Notes: generated by a model from the letters alone, not told the origin. Positions 11,310 to 23,343 are shown, counted from the stretch's first letter. The stretch: DNA of 64,000 nucleotides from Periplaneta americana (GCF_040183065.1 NC_091120.1:73076708-73140707), one strand, 5' to 3'. Numbers and translations: made by a program.

Positions 11310-11449
11310 AAATACCACTGTTATATTACTAGTCGTACGTGCATATTCCAAAATACCACTATTACAATTAATACTAGCAGTACGTATCTGTTTCAAAATA
11401 CTACCGTTCCATCAGATATTAGTCTACCGTGCGGTTCCAAGATACTACC
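11310..11449 (+). repeat. Degenerate tandem repeat, about 45-bp unit
   Basis: Three diverged units share CAAAATACYACYRTT and a later TACGTGC/TACCGTGCG portion. The P-like element begins at the right edge of the block. Confidence 0.5.
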
Positions 11450-12450
11450 ACAGTCTACTATATACAGTCGCGAAGCTTGAGGTGATTTTTTGCAAATCTC
11501 GCGATAAAGCGCTCCAAGCGGTTAGCAACTAGAAACAATAGACTGTCCACGGTCGACTTTGGATTTAGAGTGGACTGAGTCGTATTTCCATCGAGTGCTA
11601 GGTCGTTGCGTATTTCACATTGATGCTCGTGAAGAAAAATCCTAACATCTATTTCTTATTTTACTTCTAGATGCAAAAAGTTGTTAATAAACAGCAGGAG
11701 GGAAGATCTAATGACAAAGAATGAAGCATATCTTTATAATAATATAAAGTTTTGCTCTCTTCATTTCGAAAACACACAATTTATAAATGAAAACAAAAAT
11801 AAATTAATCTGGAATGCAGTTCCAACTTCATTTGATGTTTCAAATAAACCTGTTCTGTTATTACCTGCAGCTGAGAAACAAAAGCTTTGCACTAATTCTA
11901 CGTCTGTATCAGCTGATTCCTTCAATAATTGTACATTTTCAGACAACTTAGGCCCACTTTTTTTTTCAAAAGATATGTTTTTAATTATAGCTGTTAATTT
12001 TGTTGTTATTTTTATTTGTTACTTTACTAGAGACGTAGAAAAAGTAAGTCTGTTAAAATAAAATTTATTGATCACGTTTTATTTCCAATTCTGGTGTGAT
12101 TATTATTGCTTAACCTCATCCCACTTTGTTAACTACGTAAGCCTACACTACAAGTACCGGTACACGTAAGTTACTCCCATTAATTCATATTTCCATTATT
12201 ATTGTTATTATATTGTTGTAAAGGGAAATGCAAATTAATATTTATTAGTTTCATAGTTCATTATCGCTATAATCTTGAATGAGTGAAGCGATTATAGTAA
12301 ATTTCAGTTCGTTTTGCACAAACAAAAATAATATTAACCTATTTCTCGCAGGTATCTTCGAGTTTATGGTGGAATTTAATATACTTCATTAAAATAATAA
12401 ATTGCATTTTTACTACATATTGAGCTTCGCGACTGTATATAGTAGACTGT
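11450..12450 (+). mobile_element. Short P-like (THAP) transposon
   Basis: The two ends share an almost perfect inverted repeat of about 28 bp beginning ACAGTCTACTATATACAGTC. The 1.0-kb interior encodes part of a THAP finger, the DNA-binding domain of P-superfamily transposases. The catalytic region is missing, so this is an internally deleted copy. An exact 8-bp target duplication was not found; the best alignment of the flanks matches 5 of 8. Confidence 0.65.
11670..12061 (+). pseudogene. Truncated THAP-domain transposase exon
   Basis: The frame encodes INSRREDLMTKNEAYLYNN, FCSLHFENTQF and WNAVPTSFDV, which match the C-terminal half of a THAP domain (C-x-x-H pair, then the AVPT box). The first half (C2 pair) would lie in an earlier exon: TTACTTCTAG at about 11670 is a plausible acceptor. 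After the THAP part the frame runs into a hydrophobic, non-homologous C-terminus (SKDMFLIIAVNFVVIFICYF), probably read-through across the deletion. Confidence 0.6.
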
Positions 12451-12723
12451 GAACTACTGTGCATATTGTAGTTACACACAAGTTACATATGGTACTGTTA
12501 TTTCGGAACTGTTATTTGGAACCTAGTATTTTCAAGAAGCTGCAACAGTTGGAACCGTTACAAGAAAGTAACAACTTTTCCCATCTCTAATAAATAATTA
12601 TCATCTACATCGTTATCTTCACCGTCATCACTATGTCGCACCTCTAATTCTTGATCTTCATGCTAGATGGGTTTTCACCAAATAAACTGGAATTCAATTC
12701 AGAGTATATCCTCGGATATTATA

Positions 12724-13610
12724 TTGGGTTGATGCAACGGTTCGTAGTGTTTTCTCGCTGTGACAAAATATTTCATTTGAGATTATTAAAAGACAAAAAT
12801 TAATCAGTAATATATTCTTCTACATTATTTATTACTCCCTGTCACAGCTGGGGCAGTTTTTCGATTCCGCGTCTGAGGAAATCTGCTGGTTTTGAGTTTA
12901 AGAACTCGTCAAGCCAAGTTTGTAAAGCACCTTCGATATCAAAGGGGTTTTCTTGAAGAATGTTTTATAGAGGACAGAGAAGATGGAAATCGGAGGGCGC
13001 AACATCGGGAGAATATGTGAGATGTGCAATCACCTCCCAACCAAGCTCCTGGATAGCTGATTTCATCATGTTAGCAGAGTGCGGGCATGCATTATCGTGT
13101 TGCAGCAGCACTTGATATAATCTTCCTGGTAATTTTTCTTCAATTTCGGTTGCATGGCGTCTGAATTGTTGACAATAATAATGTCAAAAGTTATGGTTAC
13201 ATTCATGGGAACCAACTCATAGTACACGATGCCTTCTTTATTTCAATAGACCTTCTGTGAATGGACACTAACTTTCGTATGAGGTGTTGTGTGTCGAAGC
13301 AACAGAAACCATTTTCGTGCAGTGATTTCTCCGATGACATTCTCCCCGTACACGGCACAAATGTTTCGAACCGCCTCCGCTGTCTTTCCTCCATTATTAA
13401 ACTCACACCGAAGAATATGTTGCAAGTGATAGTTTTTTTCACTTAACACTCCATCTTCTTTAGCTCACAAACAGCACAAACTTTCTTCAAATCCGCATAA
13501 TTCAAAGTGTTTTTACAAGTCCAACACTTCAAATAACAAATGATAAACAATCTAACGCCACAGTGTTGTAATGACGAAAAACAACGCTACGAACTTATAT
13601 GTCAACCTAA
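12724..13610 (-). mobile_element. Degenerate mariner element
   Basis: Imperfect inverted ends (TTGGGTTGATGCAACGGTTC versus TTAGGTTGACATATAAGTTC) both continue GTTCGTAG. On the minus strand near 13449-13203 the frame gives YHLQHILRCEFNNGGKTAEA, then ICAVYGENVIGE and TARKW, the mariner helix-turn-helix start. Frameshifts and stops follow through 12840, so the copy is dead. Confidence 0.7.
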
Positions 13611-13639
13611 AGAGTTGACGTTAAATCGATTCTGGTTAG

Positions 13640-14116
13640 TAGATCCATATGCAATATGCATATTAATTGCAAACTAATTTAAGAAACATGGTTTTGAGCG
13701 ATTATCATAACAATATTAGTCACTGAATTTACATTGCATGCTTGTTTTCTTTTCAACAAATTGTGCATGAATTGAGGTTTTGAAAACTATAATCTTTTTA
13801 CACCATTTAAAACTAACAACATTTATGATGTAAATATTATAGTATGAATAATGCATAATTTAAGAATTTATAGATCATAATATAAATTAAATACAAATTA
13901 AATTGGCTAGATCATCTAAGAAGAATGGAAAATTCAAGAATCCCAAACATTATGATGCAGTATAAACCTAGAGGACATCGTCGACCAGGAAAGTTTTTAG
14001 AAGACTGCTAGATGGACCGAAAGAGGTCTACAAAGGCCTAATTCGTGAAGGATGATGATGATGAATATTTGCATGCATATTTCTTACTTCATAAATACAT
14101 ACAAATCCGGGCTCTA
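13640..14116. mobile_element. Short hAT copy of the TAGAGCCC family, with nested LINE end
   Basis: The right end reads ACAAATCCGGGCTCTA; the left end TAGATCCATATGCAATATGC is diverged. Flanks CTGGTTAG (13632-13639) and CTAATTAG (14117-14124) match at 6 of 8. It has no coding capacity of its own. Confidence 0.45.
13901..14064 (+). mobile_element. LINE 3' fragment with GAT tail
   Basis: Encodes the start of a reverse-transcriptase C-terminus (WLDHLRRMENSRIPNIMMQY, then GHRRPGKFLED) ending at a stop, and finishes in (GAT)n. Such tails are typical of 3' ends of this type of non-LTR element. Confidence 0.55.
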
Positions 14117-14124
14117 CTAATTAG

Positions 14125-14640
14125 TATCGGTCGCTGGGAAGGGCTGTTAGATAGTCACTTATCTAATACATCATCATCATAATCATCATCGAAATCGTTG
14201 ATCAGTTTATGTTGACTGAAGGTGTCGCTCAATTGGAATGTTAATTAAACCGACTGAATTGAAACTGCGAGTCACTTCCGGACAATTTGTGACTAAATTG
14301 TATTTAAATGACAACACCTATGGTGAATCATTGTGTGCAAGGCCGATTTTAATGACTGCTGCAGCGGCACGATGCTTCATATCACTTGATGTTTTTTTTT
14401 ACGTAATTGCTGGTTGAACCGCCGCGCTTTGTCTAAAAACGCATGATGCAACGTGTCATTCATAATCATCTCATTAATATTAATCAAATTGTATATTCCC
14501 AGCTTTCTGTTAAGGTACAGTCCCTACTTTATGGAGATAAACAGTGATTTTGCTTGAATGTTAACTTCGCTGGACTTATGCAGTGACATAGTCAGGAATT
14601 TAAGGGGGGGGGGCAAGTTTTGGGAACGTCACTTGGAAAA
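14125..14640. other. Nothing recognised
   Basis: No gene or clear repeat. CAGTGACATAGTCAGGAATT at 14581 followed by a G run resembles the left end of some hAT elements, but no matching right end was found. Confidence 0.4.
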
Positions 14641-14900
14641 TCTGCTCACAACTTACATGTAACACATTTAAACACACAAAAATTATTGTTTAATAATACG
14701 AGGATAGACCCCTTATGCTGTAGCCCTGACCCACTTATAGCTGAAAAAAATCTTCTCATTTTTCACACAGTCTCCTAGTAGATTGATGCACTTTTCCCAG
14801 CTATGTTCCAACATTTCCACAGCTTCCTGCAATAAGGGTTGTCCAACCTCAGCAAACCACTGGTTTGCGGACTGCATGACTTTATTATTGGATGAAAATT
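14640..14900 (-). pseudogene. Mariner-like transposase C-terminal remnant
   Basis: The minus strand reads LRGKKFSSNNKVMQSANQWF, then a helical segment ending HSWEKCINLLGDCVKNEK. This matches the end of mariner transposases (GGKxF..., W, ...RWxKCI...GDYVEK). No terminal repeats were found. Confidence 0.45.
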
Positions 14901-15124
14901 TCTTCCCACGAAGGTGTTAAAGTTTTGCAAATTGAGAGTTTGTGTGTCAGTGACATTCCTTTGATGAAATACGCAAGACTAACTTCTTGTGGTCTTGAAC
15001 GGTCCTTTCCCACTATCATGCATTGTTCTGAGACTTCCGACATGGTTTGTGATGGAAAACTTGGAGAAAGTCTTCATTATTCACTGCAACAGTGAGCTGT
15101 TTAAACCCACCATTGTCAATACGA

Positions 15125-15926
15125 TTACTTACTTACAAATGGCTTTCAGAGAACCCGCAAGTTCATTGCTGTCCTCACATAAGCCCGTCATCGGTTCCTA
15201 TCCTGTACAAGATTAATCCAGTCTCTAACATCAAATCCTACCTTCCTCAAATCCATTTTAATATTATCCTCCCATCTACGTCTTGGCCTCCTCAAAGGTC
15301 TTTTTCCCCTCAGGTCTCCCAACTCACACTCTATATATGCATTTCTGGATTCACTCATACGTGCTACATGCCCTGCCCATCACAAACGTCTGGATTTAGT
15401 ATTCCTAATTATGTCAGGTGAAGAATACAATACGTGCAGTTCTCCGTTGTGTAACTTTCTCCATTCTCTTGTAACTTCACCCTCTTAGCCCCAAATATTT
15501 TCCTAAGCACCTTATTCTCCAACATACTTAAACTCTGTTCCTCTCTCAAATTAAGAGTCCAAATTTCACAACCACACAGAACAACCGGTATTGTAACTGT
15601 TTTATAAATTCTAACTTTCAGCTTTTTTGAAACCAGACTAGATGACAAAAGCTTCTCAACCGAATAATAACAAGCACTTCCCATATTTATTCTGCGTTTA
15701 ATTTCCTCTCGAGTGCCATTATATTTGCTACTGTTGCTCCGAGATATTTGAATTTTTCCACCTTTTCAAAGAATAAATTTCCACTGTTTATATTTCCATT
15801 TCGTACTATATTCTGGTCACGAGACATAATTATATACGGTACTTGGTTTTAGGGATTTAATACTTCCACACCTATCTCCTTACTTGCTTCAAGTAAAACT
15901 TCCATGTTTTCCCTAGTAGTTTGGCA
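15125..15926 (-). mobile_element. 5'-truncated LINE copy (GTAA-tailed family)
   Basis: Aligns along its length with the minus-strand LINE at 29478-30855, from the ACTTACTTAC tail to the reverse transcriptase region near the EANKEIG.. segment. Frame 15409-15684 gives [20 protein letters not shown] and CGCEIWTLNLREEQ. It has several frameshifts and stops. Confidence 0.75.
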
Positions 15927-16175
15927 AGTGATTTTTTTTTATAATACATACTTAAAATTTTGTAATATTGAAACAAAATATTTTATACATATTTTCCATT
16001 TTCTTACTACATAAGAAAATAAATATTTTCAAGTTTTTTAGCACACTAAAATTCGTTCCCTAATAATAACCAAGCGAGTGTCTCTCAGCCAATGAACAAT
16101 CTTATTGATACTCAACGGACCGTTAAGGATGTTATTACGTTGATAGTCAAAGAATGGTGCTAGGAAAAATAATGT

Positions 16176-16397
16176 TAAATGTTATGTTTATTTAACGAAG
16201 CTCGCAACTCCAGAGGTTATATCAGCGTTGCCGGATGTGCCGGAATTTTGTCCCTCAGGAGTTTTTACATTCCAGTAAATCTACTGACATGAGCCTGTCG
16301 CATTTAAGCACACTTAAATGCCATCGACCTGGCCCGGGATCGAACCCGCAACCTTGTGCATAGAAGGCCAGCGCTATGCCAACTCGCCAACCAGGTC
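16176..16397 (-). mobile_element. tRNA-derived SINE, family A, copy 2
   Basis: Near-identical to 9194-9415 over head, B box (GGGTTCGATCCCGG) and tail. No clear duplication of the flanks. Confidence 0.8.
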
Positions 16398-16399
16398 GA

Positions 16400-17035
16400 C
16401 CAGAAGAGCTAATAACTGATAGTATTTATCTTACGTTCATTTGTTGCATTCCAAGGAGTTTTTTTTTCTCCCATCTCTGTTTTCAATTCGATTATTGCTT
16501 TCGAAGTTAGTAGCGGTTAGTACGAAGCACTAAGAAAATATTTGAATGTGAAAATATAGAACGAATAAAAGAAGCTATAGGAATTTAACAACAATGAATA
16601 CCAAAAGAACCAAGTGAGGGTAAATGGCAACAGTGTACAGCTTGCTGCGGAAGTCAACTTACAGCGAACTCGTGATATCGCTTTTGAACTCATGTTTTTC
16701 GTCATGAGATAATTAGAGACTTGCGGTCTCGAAATGATTATTATGACATGCAACATTCATTAAGTTCAATTAAAATACCAGGAAAACTATAAGCACTGTG
16801 ATCTTAATGTTGATGACCTGACAAAGATAACGGTGCCAATATCAGTCTTACTTATATTACCTAATTATTTGAAATTAATAAAATTAACGAACGTTCTAAG
16901 ATAACTTCCTATGTCGAATTCCATGTTGAGTTTTAGTCCATCAGGGAAGAATTCTGTTTGTTATTTTACAAACGAACTTAAGCTTATAAAGAGTTAACAT
17001 CAAATTCAAGATGTCTACACTCAATTACACCAGTA
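16400..17035. other. Nothing recognised
   Basis: AT-rich intergenic sequence with no gene-like frame and no repeat shared within the window. Confidence 0.45.
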
Positions 17036-17038
17036 GGC

Positions 17039-17273
17039 TACTTAAGCACTGGTTTTTCTGAACCGCATGCTTCTTGCTAGGTGCGAGCCCCGCCTCTCCC
17101 AAATCCGGACCACACGAGAGATAGCGAGTGATTTCTATAACTGCGAGGTGTGAGGCTGTGCACCTCGTAGCTATAGAAACCACTCACTATCTCTCGTGTG
17201 GTCCGGATTTGTGCGAGGCGGGCCTCGCATCCCGCACGTCGCATGCGTCGGGTCAGAAAAACCAAGGCTTAAG
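17039..17273. mobile_element. Foldback MITE with flanking TTAA, copy 1
   Basis: Nearly the whole unit is a palindrome: outer ends GCACTGGTTTTTCTGA versus complement, and inner arms with CACTATCTCTCGTGTGGTCC inverted. CTTAAG lies at both ends, so TTAA may be the target duplication, as in piggyBac-type MITEs. It has no coding capacity. Confidence 0.65.
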
Positions 17274-17524
17274 GAGGATGTGACTGATGGACATGTAATC
17301 AAGTAAACAAGCGGCAAATTGTGTGTAAAGTCGAGTTAAAAACAACAGAAAAATAGTATTACCATCAACTATACTAAATGGTACCACTTCTGAACTTATT
17401 TGCAACATATGCAATAAAGGCTATAAATTATAGCCAATACATACAATATTTACAATATTAACAGTGTTGCATTATTAATAGACACTATAGTTACAATATG
17501 TACAATATCAACAGTGTCGCATTA

Positions 17525-18059
17525 TTAATATACACTATATTTACAATATAAATACGTAAAAGTTTGCATCTTCAGAGGTTGTTTCTCAGTTGCTATCATG
17601 CATGCATCCATTACAGTGAAGCACAATGTGTCTCTTACATAAACAGGTACTTTTTCATATGCATAGTTTAAATACACCTTCCACATTGTCGTTTCACTTT
17701 GCAAGCTCTTTTCTGTACATTTTTCCATTAAACTTTTAAAACATGGATTTTTGTAATTTATTTAACGGGATATCAGCCCGTACCATCATGTGGCATAAGT
17801 CTGCAAAAAAATTCAGATTGTGTGCTTGAATATGCGATAGAGGGCATTATTCCTTCCCGTTCGTTTGAACCCAACAACTGAATTTGTTAACGATGTCTTT
17901 TACCACGGGTGTAGTATTAAATTTGTGGTTCCCTCTTATTTCTGAATTACACAGTTTGCATTCTATCATATCGCCGTTAATAGAGAAATAATTAGGACCG
18001 AATTCCTCAACATTTCGCAGTATTGTTTTATATTTTGATTTGTAGTTCTGATTATACAT
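17525..18059 (-). pseudogene. CGBP1-like hAT transposase remnant
   Basis: Two minus-strand frames align with the N-terminal part of the intact transposase at 35477-36961. 18059-17847 has a BED-like ECKLCNSEIRG segment. 17728-17525 has SETTMWKVYLNYAYEKVPVY, corresponding to [20 protein letters not shown]. The region between is out of frame and the catalytic core is missing. Confidence 0.5.
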
Positions 18060-18436
18060 TCGAAATTTCCACTGCCACTATAGGACGAGACACGCAAGAA
18101 CCTTCACTTGAGAACAGCAGCACAATGTTTGATTGCTATAATTTAACGTCAACAGACTGTGCAAGAGAAGGAGGTTATTTGTAGCTTCCGACGTCTCTGT
18201 GTGTGGTCAAGTAACAACACAACTTCATATCCTATCACTCTGTGTCTAGTGCTTAAGAACCCCTAAGTCTGCTTATAAACTTCCATATGCTTATAAGAAC
18301 TCTGATCAACCCTTTTATTTTTGTTTTCTCGGTCTAGCAAGACAATGACAGAACGGATTTCTGCATATAGCCTGAGGCAACACTCAGAATTACAATGATA
18401 ACGAATGTACACAAATGCTTTTACAGATATCGAACT

Positions 18437-18890
18437 CTTCTTCTTCTTCTTCTTCTTCTTCTTCTTCTTCTTCTTCCATAGCACTACAGCCCTGGGTGGA
18501 CTTGGCTTCTCTCACAATCCTCGACCAATCACTTCTCTGCTGTGCCAATTCTTTTCATCTTCTAACTTCCATACTTTCAAATCCATTTTCACGTCTTGCA
18601 ACCATCTTTTCCTTGGCCTTCCTTTCTTTCCGACTCCTATTATTCCACAGGTATTTTGCATCCTTTCAATATGACCCAGCCAGCCATGTCTCAAGGACTT
18701 AATATGCCTCACCAGATCCTCTGTTTTTAATAACTGGTCAATCTCTGAGTTAGACCTAATCTTCCATATTTCATTCTCACATAGTAGTCCATATGTACGC
18801 CTGATCATTTGGATATCGAACCCACAACTGTGAAATTTTCGAAGATGCATGCACCATGGCCGCATTTCCTTTTGTAATGTTAAAATGGTG
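18437..18890 (-). mobile_element. LINE 3' fragment with (GAA)n tail
   Basis: The minus-strand frame encodes MIRRTYGLLCENEIWKIRSN, then LRHGWLGHIERM and GRPRKRWLQDVKMDL, the C-terminal end of a non-LTR reverse transcriptase. A (GAA)n tail on that strand (TTC at 18437-18476) follows about 35 bp after the stop. Upstream of about 18820 the similarity is lost. Confidence 0.65.
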
Positions 18891-19094
18891 TAACACTGGA
18901 TTAATCTTCTTAATACTTTGCCACACCTAGGACTAATCGCGTGTTGCATGACTTCGTTGGGTGTGTGCTCTGAGAGGATGCGGACTAGAAACTCGATCTT
19001 CAAATAAAACTTCTATCGAATCTATCGCATTGTAGAGCTTAAAGAATAAATTCCGAAACACCTACAGTAAAGATACAGAATTTCGAATTGAATT

Positions 19095-19490
19095 TCATTT
19101 CGAGAGGGGGTCACTACAACCCAGCATTGCGACCTTCAAAGATATATTGCGCTAACCCTCAAGCTAGGCGCAATCCTAAACCCACGCCGGCAGACTACAC
19201 TAGGTTCGCTGCATACCCAGGTTTCGAGTAGGCAACCCTCCTCGTCCCTAGGCCAACCTCCTCCGTGCGTCGCCAGTCGCCGTTCGAGGAATGCTATGGA
19301 ATGATGAAATGAAGAGATGTAGACGGAATGATGTAGATGCCTAATATGGGAAAACGGCCCCAATTGCGACCTTGTTCGCCACAAGGGTCACTATGGATTT
19401 TTCAATGAAAAATCCCAGACTTGACCGGGATTCGAATCCGAACAGCATGTGTGAGAGGCTGAAAGTCTGATCACTTAGTAATCGTAGGGA
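19095..19490 (-). mobile_element. Probable SINE-like dispersed repeat
   Basis: On the minus strand a B-box-like GGATTCGAATCCCGGTCAAG lies near the 5' end, followed by GGGATTTTTCATTGAAAAAT. The layout of internal promoter at one end and GC-richer body is SINE-like, but no second copy or target duplication is available here. Confidence 0.4.
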
Positions 19491-19751
19491 CAAAGGCACA
19501 GAATGTCAACTATTTCTCCCCTCAGTATATTATGTCACGAAACTGACAAATAATTTCTCACTAACGCGTTTCATAACAACTGTCATTTTAAAGTAGCACA
19601 AATAATCCCAAGAGTAAGATTTTTGCTCAAACAGATATATGGAATTAATTCTTCACATATTTACAGAAATATTGCACCATAAAACTTATACAATATAAAA
19701 TATATATAACAAAAATGAAAATATTGTTAAATTAGTTGTTAAATATTACAT

Positions 19752-20410
19752 GTATCTATGTAGTTCTGTTCAAATTACAGTTGAGTATTTTATCCAATAT
19801 GGTTACAAATGCAACGTATTATCAGCAAAGTCCAATTCTTGCGTCGCAGCCGGAAATTCATTTGTACTGCAGAGTATTCAAACCTTAGTTTTTCTGAACC
19901 GACGCATTAGAGATGCGAGGCCCACCTCGCACACGATAAACAGTGAGTGGTCTCTATAAATACGACATGGGAGGTCTGCGCACTTCGCAGCCATATAAAC
20001 CAGAGCAGTGTATATAAACCACCCACTATCTCTCGTGTAGTCCGAATTTGTCATCTCGCATGCGTCGGTTCAGAAAAACCAAGACTTAATTTTATCGAAG
20101 TGATTTATTGCATTTATAAGCTAATCCGTTATGTTACAATGTTCTCGGAGCATATCTTTGTTTCCGACATTAATGACATAACTGACATGGTCAAATGGTA
20201 AATACAGTCTTAAGCAAAGTTACGCTGCAAGAACATCGTAACAAAAGGATCAGCTTATACAGGCAATAAATCACTTTGATATACTGTAATTAGTACGCTG
20301 CAGTACAAATGCTTCCCTGCTGCAACCCATAAATTGGATTTTGCATTTGTAACCATATTGATAAAATACTCAACTGTAATTTCAACAGAATTAGATATAT
20401 GTCATTTTAA
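19752..20410. repeat. Large inverted repeat (foldback), interrupted by a MITE
   Basis: Left arm (19752-19885 continuing 20093-20147) and right arm (20223-20410) are imperfect reverse complements, e.g. AATTACAGTTGAGTATTTTA and GTGATTTATTGC on both. The left arm is continuous only if the foldback MITE at 19886-20092 is removed. It is probably an old foldback transposon. Confidence 0.6.
19886..20092. mobile_element. Foldback MITE with TTAA-like flank, copy 2
   Basis: Outer ends (GTTTTTCTGAACCGACGC inverted against GCGTCGGTTCAGAAAAACC) and internal CACTATCTCTCGTGTAGTCC match the copy at 17039-17273. It sits inside a larger inverted repeat. Confidence 0.6.
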
Positions 20411-20644
20411 GCACTATTTTAATCACATTTTAATCTTTCATGTATGTTTTATATCGTAAAACTTGTTTTATATAGTGTTCATGTGGCTTAATTTATGTAA
20501 AAGTGTAACTCATGTATGACCTAATGATTTTCTCATAAGGGCGAAAACATTCAAGTAAAGAATATTGGAACTAATGACAAGTTAAATAATGGAAAACTAA
20601 AATAATATAAATATAAATTACATTATGGCATATCTATATACCTA

Positions 20645-23343
20645 GGGAGACCCGTATATAGCGGTCCCCCGGGGTAAAGTAGCACTCTTCTTTTATTTTC
20701 TTTGTTAGTGCTGCGCTCTAACCGGCAAGCTCCATACTGCTTCCCCACCATCCAGCCAGTTGAGCTGTAGCTGTTGTTACGAATGGTTGTGTATTTTGTT
20801 GACATCAGTGAAGAATATCACCATTTCGAGACATTTGATCTAAGGTAAGTGGTTTGTAACTGTCATGTTTACTCTAGTAATATAACTGTAACGATATTTG
20901 AACTTTTTTTATTAATAAGGATAGGGTTCATTCTACAAACCTGAGTAGCTATTCTCTGCTTTAAATATGGCTTCACTTTCTTTTCAATGGTTTTAAAATC
21001 TAGAATGTATATGGGGTATAGCGGCCCCTCAAGGGACCACATTACCCCGGAGGATGTTAATACTTAAATATTTACTTTTTTATTTATCTTCTTTTTGTAG
21101 AAATTTCGCAATGCCTAGAACGAGACTGCGCACGACAGCACAGCAAAGCTGGAGTCCTTCTAAAATGCGGGCAGCCATTTCTGCAGTTCGTGATGGGTCA
21201 ATGGGCTGCAAAAAAGCAAGCAACGTTTTTGGGGTGCCTCGAACGACATTGAAGAGGAGAGTTAACAACTTAAACGTAGATGCAGTCGAAGACAAGAAGG
21301 TTCTGGGTTCGAAACGGCCTGTATTTAATAACTAACAAGAACAAGAGTTAGTGAACTATGCTTTAAAAATGGAAAGCATGTTCTACGGGTTGACAGTGAA
21401 AGATGTGCGTCAGCTAGCTTTTCAATTAGCCGAAAGGAACTAATTGAAGCATCCTTTCAACAAGAATACGGGATTGGCAGGTGAAGATTGGTTTGAAGGA
21501 TTTAAGAAGCGCCATCCTGAAATAAGTCTGCGATCACCTGAGGCAACTTCCATCGCTAAGGCGCAGGGCTTTAATGCAGTGAGCGTAAATAAATTTTTCG
21601 AAATCCTCAAATCCGTGCTAGGAGATAAAAATTTTCCATCTCACCGTATATTTAATGTCGATGAGACAGGTATTACGACTGTCCAGACAAGATCAAACAA
21701 AGTCCTGGCAAGAAAGGGTACAAAACAGGTGGGGACCATCACTTCTGCAGAACGAGGTGTTCTGTCTACAGCTGTAATTTGCATGAGTCCTGGGGGAAAT
21801 TTTATTCCTCCAATGTTAATATTCCCACGTCAGAGGATGAAAGTAGAGCTGCAAGACGGAGCTCCTCCAGGAACTGTGTTTTCATGCAACGGATCTGGAT
21901 GGATGCAAATGGAAACTTTTGGAGTCTGGTTTGATCATTTCCTGAACCATGTGAAGCCTACAAGAGAAGACCCTACACTCCTCATAATGGATGGGCATTT
22001 GACACATACTAAGAACTTTGATGTGATTATTCGAGCCAGGGAAAACAACGTGACCATCATAACCATTCTCCCGCACTGCAGTCACAAGTTGCAACCGCTT
22101 GATGTGTCATTCATGGCCCCGCTTAACCCTTTCTATATTGCTGCTATTGAGAAATTTATGCGGAACAATCCTGGAAGATCAGTTACCCAGTTCCAAGTCA
22201 GCAAACTCTTTGGTGAGGCATATCTCAAAGCGGCAACTCCATCTACAGCAATTAGTGGTTTCAGAAAGTGTGGAATCATCCCATTCGATCCAGATGTTTT
22301 TCAGGAATCAGATTTGCTCCATCACTTCCAAGTGACAGACCTATTCCAGATAACCTTAACAGTTCGCCCAACCCAGTTTCTCCTGACAATTCCATTGACA
22401 TACCTGAACAATTGTTAGTTCTCCCATCAACTTCCACTGATCCATCCACACCAGACAATTCTCCAAAAGCTTGTTCCTCATTCAAAGTCACTCCAGAAGA
22501 TATAATGCCAGTTCCTAAATCAACCCAAGCTCAATTTTAAACAGCAGTCCTTACAAGAACCAACTTTCTGAGGAGAAGAACAGGAAAACTGAACAAGAAA
22601 ATAAGAAGATTCAGCCAAAAAAAACATGATTCTGCCAAATCAAAGAGTATGAAAAATAAGGAGAAGCCAGCAAGTAGGAGGAAAATCACTTTTGAACAGG
22701 AATCTAGCTCCGAAGAAGATAATGATGATGCAGTGTGCCTATTCTGCAGTGACACCTATCTTAGGTCACACAGTGGCGAGGGATGGATTCAGTGCTCAAA
22801 ATGTTTGAAGTGGGCACATGATGACTGTGCTGGTGTTGATGATGATGATGATGATGATGATGGTGATTGTGATGCATTTACTTGCGATTTTTGTTTAAAA
22901 TGAAACTAGAATGCCATAGATAAGCTGTAAAAGTGGAAAACATTTTTTTTATAATAAGCACTCTATTTTGCCAATTCTTATTTGTATTTAATTTTGGATA
23001 AAATATATTATTTTACTGATAAACAAAGTTGTTGTCATTTAGTTATTTTATAGTGTCTTGTTTAGTTCATTAATTTCATATTATGCGAATAATTATTGAC
23101 TGAGGGTGAAAATTATATCAGGGGACCGCTTTACCCAGTCAACAGGGGTAAAGTGGACTTTGTGCAACTATTATAAAAACTTGTAACAAAGAAGAAAATA
23201 TTAGTTGCAACAGCTACAAACTCTAGAAACAAACACATTAAGGTGAACTCTTCACCATGCCAAAATTTCAGGTCACAAAATTATACAATGTGCAAAATAT
23301 AGACACGTATCTCTTAAGGTGTCCACTTTACCCCGGTCTCCCC
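20645..23343 (+). mobile_element. Pogo/Tigger-like DNA transposon
   Basis: Flanked by TA (20643-20644, 23344-23345). Ends are GGGAGACC plus CGGGGTAAAGT, with 16 extra bases in the left end, against GGGGAGACCGGGGTAAAGT from the right. Subterminal GGTAAAGTGG / CCACATTACCCCGG motifs recur near 21014-21054 and 23118-23160. It carries one decayed transposase gene. Confidence 0.75.
21111..22903 (+). pseudogene. Pogo/jerky-type transposase with C-terminal PHD finger, inactivated
   Basis: The N-terminus has a Psq-type helix-turn-helix (KMRAAISAVRDGSMGCKKAS, then FGVPRTTLKRR). A CENP-B-like helix segment follows (LAGEDWFEGFKKRHPEISLR), then a DDE core with FNVDETGI, LLIMDGHLTHT and LPHCSHKLQPLD, and finally a C4HC3-like PHD finger (CLFC, WIQCSKCLKWAHDDC, CDFC; about 22736-22900) with an acidic Asp run. 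In-frame stops at 21333 and 21441, a frameshift near 22315 and a stop at 22538 break the gene. The known family acts as transposase in the nucleus; this copy cannot. Confidence 0.8.

Noticed and set aside
11450..12450. Exact 8-bp target duplication for the THAP element
   Set aside because: Several end placements were tried; the best flanks match at only 5 of 8, so none is claimed.
18512..19003. 163-codon frame as a host gene
   Set aside because: The C-terminal half is a LINE reverse-transcriptase end with a (GAA)n tail; the N-terminal half has no support.
22276..22755. Minus-strand frames across the pogo-like gene
   Set aside because: Antisense shadows of the conserved transposase and PHD-finger coding region.
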